DNA of 21,901 nt from Lenisia limosa (taxonomy: Eukaryota; Breviatea): contig LPNZ01001596.1 of NCBI GenBank assembly GCA_001655205.1, positions 1-21,901 on the forward strand, in the 5' to 3' direction. The notes under the pieces are model-generated. The model searched no databases. It was not told the origin of the DNA and worked only from the letters and a program-made list of their open reading frames with translations. The translations under genes were made by a program, and so were the position numbers. How positions within the stretch are numbered: the first letter of the stretch is position 1; each line of letters opens with the position of its first letter. Below are positions 10,201-19,200 of the stretch, piece by piece.

Positions 10201-13200
10201 AAATTAATATTTCAGCAAAGTGCCCAGATCTTGAATCATTTCTACCAATTGAAATGATCCCTCCGCCACTTCACAATGTGACATTTTACGACAAAATGCG
10301 AGCATATGTTGTATGTAGCTTGCATATGTATCCCACTCACACTGGGTATCTCTGTGAGAACGGACACTGGAAGGGACCGTCGATATCGCAAGCGTGTTCG
10401 CCTTGTATGTGGGAATGAATTTTGATATTTTGAATGAAAAAGTCCATAACTGTCTGTCTGGAACATTTACTGTTCTTGCAAATCAAAATTGACAGATTTT
10501 TAGATTTTAATTTCAATTCTACCAAAGTTGAGCTAAAGGAATTTATCCAAACTTCCGGAAATTACACAGTTGTATCTGTTGGTTTTGGGATGGTTAAATA
10601 TATTGTTCACATAATTATACAATACTACTACTATTGTTCCAGTGATACTATAAGAGTTATTAGAAATATTCTCATAATTTTTATTACAGTCAAACTTGAC
10701 GACGTTTGAAGGGTTCGAGCATCATGGACCAAATACTTTGAAGGTAGTGGAATTGATTAAGATTATTTAGTTTGAAAAATTATATTCCTGAATCATTGCA
10801 AAGATATATATAACTTTGTCTTAGATGACTATCACTGAGAGTTCACGAGAGCATCCCGTCAATATTACTGGAACTTGGGAATATGAAGGAAATGAAACAC
10901 TGTCACTTGTGACGTTTTATGCTGAGGTAAATTATATTGTGATTTCAATTTTGAGGGTATCTTCTGTGTAAATGACACATGTCTTTAAAATCCACAAAGA
11001 ATTTCTTTTTTCTAATTACCTTGTATGTTTTAAAATTCTAAAATTCAAGATCAATAATGGCAAACAACACACATGCTCATGATTGAGGATTTTTTTGATA
11101 TTACATATAGTATATAGCTATAATATTGTCATATCGTCGTATAATATCTACATTTCTCATGAAGTTTAACCACGTCTAGGTTATCAGTAGCTTAGATGCT
11201 GTTATAGAAGTAATACCTGTTTGTGAGCCTGAAGAAGAATTCGCTTTCCAACTTGACAAATTTACATTCTCTCTGAGGCACAAATACTCCTTTTACTCGT
11301 TCCAAGTACCAACATCTTCTTGCAGCCATAGAGAAGGAGCTTCAAATATGTCAGCAAGATTTATCCAACATGATATTTTACATTGTACATATTATACTAT
11401 CTTTGGTGATAATTTAGGTTCTTTGATGTTGCCTTGCGTGTTACGAATTGCACTACTGCAGAAATTTACATCAGCCAAACAATGCTGTCAGACACATGTA
11501 TGGCTTTTTGTTGGTTAATAATATTATGTCTTTAGTTTTTGGGTTCGCGATTTATTCCTCCAATACAGTTAGTAAAAATATTTGGATGAAAACATTTCCT
11601 TCTCGTAATATCCGTTGCTGCTATACACATTTATCTGCATCATATTTGAATAATCCATTTCTCATGGTATTTACTCATCTCATTCTGTAGCTCCGGACTG
11701 TTATGGCCCACCTCCATTGGTAGAAAATTCTGTTTTTAGCTCAATTGCCGAGGGTGTTGTTTATCATTGTGATGAAGGTAGGTGGCAAATATGATGATGT
11801 GTTATTTCTCATTTAAAAAGTTTGGCTGCGTGAATTCATATTCTATAATGCATTTTAACGATAAGAAGCAGATGTATTATTAAAATGAATGAATGATGTG
11901 AAGCCATATCTTCCACAGTGATATGACTATTCGACACTTTCGAGTCGAAATGAATATAATCTTGTAAATATCTGAAAATTTCATGTTCCATTTCAAATTG
12001 AGCCGTATTGACAGCAAATCCATTTTAGAGTCGTGAATTTAAATTATTTTTCTTTTCAATTTAATTTGCTTTTTATTGTTTTCCTCTTCTGTTCACACCA
12101 AAGGATATACAGCGATATATCCAGCAAATGACACCATGCTGTATAGCCACTGCAAATCACTAGTATTCTCTCTACCAAATGGTGGGTGTTATCAAGTCTG
12201 CAATGGGACTTTCCCCACTCGATTCAATTATACCGGAGTTGTTGCAGAGTACACTGAGCTCATCCTAAACAACACCTTGTATGACTTCGACTGTGAAACT
12301 GGAAAAAAGATACGTGTTGAAATAATATGTGATCATTATGGCGATTTATTCGAGACATTAGTCCTTCTTGAAGAACACTCCTGCATGTTCCCATGCTATG
12401 AGAGTCAAAATGAGACAATTCTGACATCCTGCAGTAACATAACATCGCAGTGTACCATACAGCCTGCTATCGGTCATATAATACAAGATTTACAGCCAAT
12501 TTACAACTGCCCCGTCCTTTATGATGGCCTTATTGTGAGTCGAATCAACTGCGCTTACCCATTATCAATTCCACACATGCAGTTTGACTGCCCTTCAACA
12601 ATCAAATTTATGGACATTTGTCATTTGAATTGCTCTAAAGGCTTCTTTCTCCAAGGTCCAAGTGTTGCACAATGTAATTCTTTGGGAACCGTTGATGTAT
12701 GGTCATCATGCCCCGTTTATCGCTGTGCACAATATCCCGAGCCTCTAACCGTTTATGAAACATTCCAAGTTAATAACATGTGTGTGTCTGCATCGAATGA
12801 TGATGAATGCTTCAAAATATGCGATGATGATAAGGGGGGCGTTCCTAATCCGTTTTTAGAATCAATTCCGATGAGCTGGATTTGTTTTGACACAGAGTGG
12901 ATAGAAACGGGTTATGGACCCCCCTGTACAGAGCCCTATTGTGAAATCCAACAGCCGCTCACTGTTTTCGAACCGCTTTTGTCATGTCCAAGCTATTTGA
13001 GTGATGGTGTTGTAAGTAACGCTGTAGTATGTGAGCAAAGCTGTGGTGAGGGATTCTATGGTACTGGACTGGGCATGTCAGAGTGTTTTGAAGGGTCTAT
13101 GACTCCTAATCCAGGAGCATTATGTCTGCCAACGTCTTGCTCAACGTCATTAGAATGCAACGGTTTGCCCTGTAAAGGCGGGTATTGCTGCAATGAAGAA

Positions 13201-16200
13201 TGCGGNNNNNNNNNNNNNNNNNNNNNNNNNNNNNNNNNNNNNNNNNNNNNNNNNNNNNNNNNAAGGAACCGGCTACAGCGTTTCATCTTGTCTTACTAAA
13301 GACTGTAATTCTCTTCCCCTCGGCTGGGTGGATAACAATGGACAACCTGTGGTGGACTTCAACAAAACTGACGCTGCGACCTGTCTGCTGTTTTACGGGT
13401 GTGTTCTTTTGGGTATTTAACAGATAAAGTGTACCATTATAATGAAACTGTTAATGTGTAAACAATATAATTTATTGGTTGATGCTGCTGTCACTTTTCG
13501 GATTGTGGTTTTGGCTAAAAGCAATTCATATAATTCAGGATCCAAGATGGATTTTGCAACGAAGGGGTGTGCTCTTCAGCTGATGAGATTGACTGCGATG
13601 TTGGTTGGGATTACGGTCACGTTTGTGTTTCTTTATTTTGCAAAGTTTTATTGACCCAATCTTCCCTATAAGTGATCCATTAAGGTATCTAAACACTACC
13701 CCATTGCAACCTGTCAATCAACCGCCTGCATCAAACCAGATGCCTGCAACGCAAATAATACAAAAATTGAAGACTTCTGCTTTGTTGATGGTCAACGTAA
13801 CTGTCCTGAAGTAGGGGTGACGAATAGGAACGTGTAAATCAAAGAGTGGAGTTGTTTTTTATTTTGTATTCTTTATATTTACAGAATATTGTTTAAGTTT
13901 GAAAGTATTTTCATTATTTGTCAGCGTATAAATAGGGGGCGAAAAGGTTGACAGGTTGAGTATTCCGAATGAATGTATTGTATTGTTATTTCCTTACATA
14001 TAACACCATACAGGGACTAATTTGCAACGCTAATGGAGGATGCGACTGTTTTATAGGCTCCAACAACACGCTTTGCACTGCTGAAATGTGCCCCGAAGGA
14101 TGTGTGTAAGTGGGATTATTGCGAGCTATTTAGAAGTTATTTCCGAAACAAAGTGAAGTTCAACTCATATTATTTACCTAAACCTAGTAACGGACACTGT
14201 GTCGCACCTTATACTTGTGAATGCCAGGATGCCTGGATTGGACAACTTTGTGATATGGTATGCTGTAATTTATTTATGTATTTACATATAGTACACTCAT
14301 GTTTTGCAATTTTAGGTCATTTATTTTCTAATCAATATTCCAAGAGTGTTTAATATTTGAGTAATATGATACACTTCATGTTTATCATATTCACAGGATC
14401 AATTAAAAAAGAAAAATAGAAATTCAATGGTTCGCACTAATCTCAAACGTTTAGTGCGGACAAGTTGTCACCCTAAGTGGAAACAATGTTACGATTTCAT
14501 TCAACGCTTCATTGGTACAACAATCGCAATTCTGCCTCATAAAGGTTGGATCAATTATTGAAGGAATAGTAACCATTTAGATTATTTCCCCTTATTCTTC
14601 ATCGAAAGAAAGGGATTATTCAATTTCTCTCGAAAACGAGAGTCTATTTGTTTCCGTTATCTCCGAATCAACTCTCACTCGGTTCAACGGAGAGGTGATC
14701 AGCAATACTGTATTAAGGGAAGAGACGCTTTATCTCTCAAACAATCAAGAAAACATCATTCGAATGCTGGATACAAGAGAGGCTGGGGTGGAAGTAGAAT
14801 ATGCCATCATTTCACTTCACATTCATCCTATGAAATGTACAAGTCAAACTGCCATTGGTGACCTCACACCTAGTTTAATTCCTCATTCGTCAAGCAGCAC
14901 AATAACTTTTCACGGCGGCACATCACCATCATGTTCTCCTTCAAGGCAAAAGCTCAACATAAACACAGTTGAATTTGAAATTATTACAATATCACCATTT
15001 GGGTTCAGTTCAGTTGTCAGCATGCTTCCACCAGGAAATCATCTTATTAAACTGAGTGATATTGTTTATTCTTTTTCTAACTTAGGATCTCAATGTCACA
15101 CTGTCAGTCTATCAAAATCCTTCCCTTTTAAAATGTGAACATAATGGGCTTTATTCTGATATGCAAGCATTTCAGTTGAACTGTGAATTTGAACAAGAGT
15201 TTACAATGTATAACAGCACTGTTATAAGGTTTGCAAAACAGGAATTAGTGACATCCTAGGGTTTTAGAAAGTCTTGGTGAACGTGTCAATATTCATCAAG
15301 CAACGGTCAGAGGGATATAGTATAATATCAGATAATTTATAAAGCTATTGTGCGAATATGTGATCCAGTAATATACACAATTGCTACATCTATCAGTGAT
15401 GCCCTTAATCCCATTTGTCACTTTTAGATAATCTGTTTCCAAGGAACACCATTGTGTAACATTACCGTTGAAAGTGATGGTAAGCTCCAAATATAATGAA
15501 AGTCATTTTGTAGCATGGATTCCAGGCTTCATTTTACATCCGCAAGTACTTATCGATGGAAAAACCGCTTCATTGATGTCTTTGTACTATCCCAATAATC
15601 TTATAATTCAATCAAGTCCAGCATTAACCCTTGTAATACCGGATACTTTGCAGCCAAATGGTAAATTGTCCTTGTTTTTGACATTTTCTAGGCTTAGTAG
15701 AACTCTCAGATATATCTGTATCTGAAAATAAGGTGTTTATCGTAGGGAAATTACTGTGGTTCCTATCATCATTTAGATTGGTCAATTCTTTTCAGTTCCC
15801 TTAATTGAATGTCATTGGAGTAATATTGATGGTTTGGGGACACAAATTAAGGTTGCAATTCTCATACCTCTGTATTTACAATCTTGTTATATTGTTCAAT
15901 TTTTAACACTCAGGTGAAATTGTAACAACTTATGCCGAGATTACCAGTACCTATTCATTGTTTTGTCTTTTGCCAGAAGCTTCCATTTGCATCAGTTGGA
16001 ATATCCTTGTCTTGAATTGTTGGTGATGTGAAGTAAATAGTTGTTGGAGAGCAATATATATCATAAATGTACATAATATCAAATGAAATTTGATAATATT
16101 TTTGTTCCGTAATGGCTGTTCGCTAATAACCAATGGGATATGATATGATATGTCAAACTCATATTAGTTTACCATTCACTATTGTCTTCATGCGTATAGT

Positions 16201-19200
16201 GTCACTTTGGTCACGGGTGCTGACCAAAAACAGTTTAACTGTATCACTTAAGAACGTAAGGGGTTTTGAGTGCTAATTAAATGCTCGTTTTGTTTCTGAT
16301 AATATACTGTAGGTTGGTGGTTAAAACCACGAACAAGCCAAAAATCGACATAAATCGCTTCAATAACACCCTATTTGGTGTGAAATTCGGCAGTTTTGAG
16401 TATCAGACTATCAATAACATTAAAACAAAAAAATTATGAGCAAAAAGAAAAAAAAGAGGAGATAAAAATTTTTTTAAAAAAAGATCTTTTGATCAGAATC
16501 GAACCCGGACGGGGTCACCCAGTTTCCTTTACGAGAAAATATTTTTTGAAACCGCCCTCTTTCAGAATAATAGCATTTTGAGCCTATTAAAGTGCCCCAC
16601 TATAGAAACGCAGATTTTTAAGGATTGAAGTACCATGAAGGTGGTATTTTGCATGTATGTTGATACCCCTGCCTATTCTTATGAATAAAATATAGTTAAA
16701 ACCGCGAACATGATTAAAACCGCGAACAAAAATGAGGCTTTTTTTTCCAACATACATGCAAAATACCACCTTCATGATACTTCAATTTTTCATGCAAAAT
16801 TACATTAAAAACACTGATTATGGGCCTAGAATATTCCTGCTATAAAGTGAAGACGTTCTTGCACCATCAGATTTGATTTTTCCATTGGCTCCATTATAGA
16901 GACGGAACAAGAGAAATTCTTGAAAAAACCGTAACAAAAGTTGACTTAAATACCTCAAAATCACTATATTTTTTCCAAAAATGGACTTCAGATTCGAATT
17001 CTCCTTAACAATCTGCGTTTCTATAGTGGGTCACTTTAATAGGCTCAAAATGCTATTATTCTGAAAGAGGGGGGGTTTTCAAAAAATATTTTCGCGTAAA
17101 GGAAACTGGGTGACCCCGGCCGGGTTCGATTCTGATNNNNNNNNNNGTTTATCTCCTCATTTTTTTCTTCTTTTTGCTCAAAATTTCTTTGTTTTGATGT
17201 TATTGATAGTACTCAAAAACTGCCGAATTTCACACTAAAAAGGGTGCTATTGAAGCGATTTATGTCGATTTTTGGCTTGTTCGCGGTTTTAATTATGTTC
17301 GCGGTTATAAACACCAACCTGTATACATCTTCACATCATAAAATTATCGTGTAGCAATATGGAAAATATGCTGTAATTAAAGAAAGCAAGCAACATCGGT
17401 GAACGTTCTAGATCCCTACAAATGTTGAGATGACCGGAATGCCGCAGTATTACCCCTCAATACATTGGGCTGGAATCACTGTTTTCGGTGATAAACGGCG
17501 AGAAGAAGGATCTTTGATCACAGTCAAAGGGCAAATGGTTGATGACAACAATCGTCCAATGGGTCTCTCATCAACTGGGAGGATGTACCTTGAGTAAGTC
17601 TTGTTGATAAAGATAATTGTTAATTAATTGTTTAGAGCTGTATTGACTATCGATCCACAACCAACTGAAGTAACAGGTACACTTGGGATTAATAGTGCTG
17701 ATTGAACCCTCCTCTATCTAAAATATATTTAGGAGACCACGAATATATTGATGCCTCTGGTGAAGTAACATTTAATGGTCTGAATTTGGTTTTGTTAGAA
17801 GGAGTGGCGTATGAGGTACAAATGACAATACCAAGCCTCGAGATTTGGTTGGTTTGGGTTAACCAAAATACTAACATATGATAGGGGTGATAAGGGTGAT
17901 TAGAGTGATAGGAGTGATAGAAGTGATGAGAGTGAAAAGAGTGATATGATTGATATGAGTGATTTCAGATAAGCTTGTGTTTCTAGACCTCAATGACACA
18001 AAAATTTTGATTATTTTACCTAACTTGAATCTAAACAGGTCCAATACAACCCTGGTATACGCCCAGCCTTGCGGGGAGGCTCTTCCGAATAGTGAAGCTC
18101 TTGACTCTGGATTCTGCGTTTGTAAACCAGGATATTACCAAACTAGTGGGGAAAATAACAGATATTTTGTTCTCTTTGGAATCTTATTATCCTATTATTT
18201 CATTTTGATTTCGGCGCTTTCCTGACAGCTACAGAAGCGAAAGAATGCAAACCGTGCCCAAAAGGGGAGTACCGTCCAGGATATTCACCTAGCTTTGAAG
18301 GCCGTCCAACAATGGGAAAGTGTCAGAAGTGTCCAGCTTATTCCGAAACGGAATATGAAGCTAGTACATCGCTAACACAATGCACGTGCTCTGAAGGTAA
18401 AGCCGAGAATCAAATAAATACGGCATAAGATTAGAGAAATCCGTAATTTAGACATGATATTGATAATATACATACAAGCCATATTTATTCGTGGAAACAA
18501 TTTTTCTCTATTAATACTCTCGGATTTTTTTGATATTTGATATTGTAATCCTTTTAGGATTCATTATCTACAAAGATAAATGTGTGTGTGAACCTGGTTT
18601 TCATTTGATTGGGAGCACCTGCTCGCCTTGCTATGAAGGAATGTATAGGTAATTAGGTTTTCACAAAGTGTCAAATGAATGATTTATATTCTAATACGGG
18701 AAACAGTAAATCATCTGACATTCTATCGAAAACATTCACTTTGTATTTCCACAAAATACTATTACGTTTAAACCTCAGTGATTGTTTAATAAAATTCGTC
18801 TTTTTGTTCAAGAGACGTCTAATCATTTATTATTTTTGAGGATCAAATTACTTTATTCAGCTCAGAGCCGTCATATTCATGCCAAAACTGCCCATTTGGA
18901 TCAATATCTCATGGAAACCCTCCGTACGTGGATAATGAGGCTAATAATCTGTGATACAAAAGAATGTCTCCAATTCAAACAATATATTTGGAAGAATAAT
19001 GCTAAAATAATATACTATAAGCTTGAAAGCAACACTATTTGAATACATATTTAAATTCCATCAGGACATCTTGTCAATGCAATTCCGGACTCACACCGAT
19101 TTATTCCCCAAATCTGCTATGCACTTGTCCAAAAGGCTCGGAAATGAGTATATCGGGAGACCACTGTTCTCCATGTGCACCAGGCTTCTATAAAGTAGGT

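Larger units (their letters stand above)
16313..17319. mobile_element. Non-autonomous foldback/MITE-like element with long inverted repeats
   Basis: The two ends are long inverted repeats: about 16313-16628 pairs with about 17010-17319 at high identity, starting GGTTGGTG and ending CACCAACC. A TGTA sequence borders both ends (16309-16312 and 17320-17323), which looks like a 4-bp target-site duplication. Inside lies a second inverted repeat, 16627-16662 against 16747-16785, giving a nested hairpin. The motif TAAAACCGCGAAC recurs at the ends and in the middle. No transposase frame is present, so it would depend on an enzyme supplied elsewhere. It sits wholly inside one intron of gene B. The superfamily is not clear from termini alone. 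Confidence 0.8.
16009..17411 (+). other. Large gene B intron carrying a foldback element
   Basis: About 1.4 kb without exons. The donor is uncertain (GTCTTG at 16009 fits phase 0); the acceptor CGTTCTAG just before 17412 is clear. Most of the intron is the inverted-repeat element at 16313-17319. Remaining flanks are AT-rich with no other signal that I see. A short additional exon in 16010-16310 cannot be excluded. Confidence 0.6.

Noticed and set aside
11448-11690. Plus-strand open frame of 80 codons
   Set aside because: It overlaps exon 24 in another frame. The real frame (VALRVTNCTTAEIYIS) is phase-linked to both neighbours; the remainder is intron.
13399-13421. Apparent 23-nt intron followed by a KVYHYNETVNV-like piece
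   Set aside because: The downstream piece has no donor in the phase needed for the next exon. A single longer intron 13399-13538 keeps phase.
18782-19042. Plus-strand open frame of 86 codons
   Set aside because: It overlaps exon 47 (cysteine-rich, CQNCPFGS) in the wrong frame and has no cysteine pattern.
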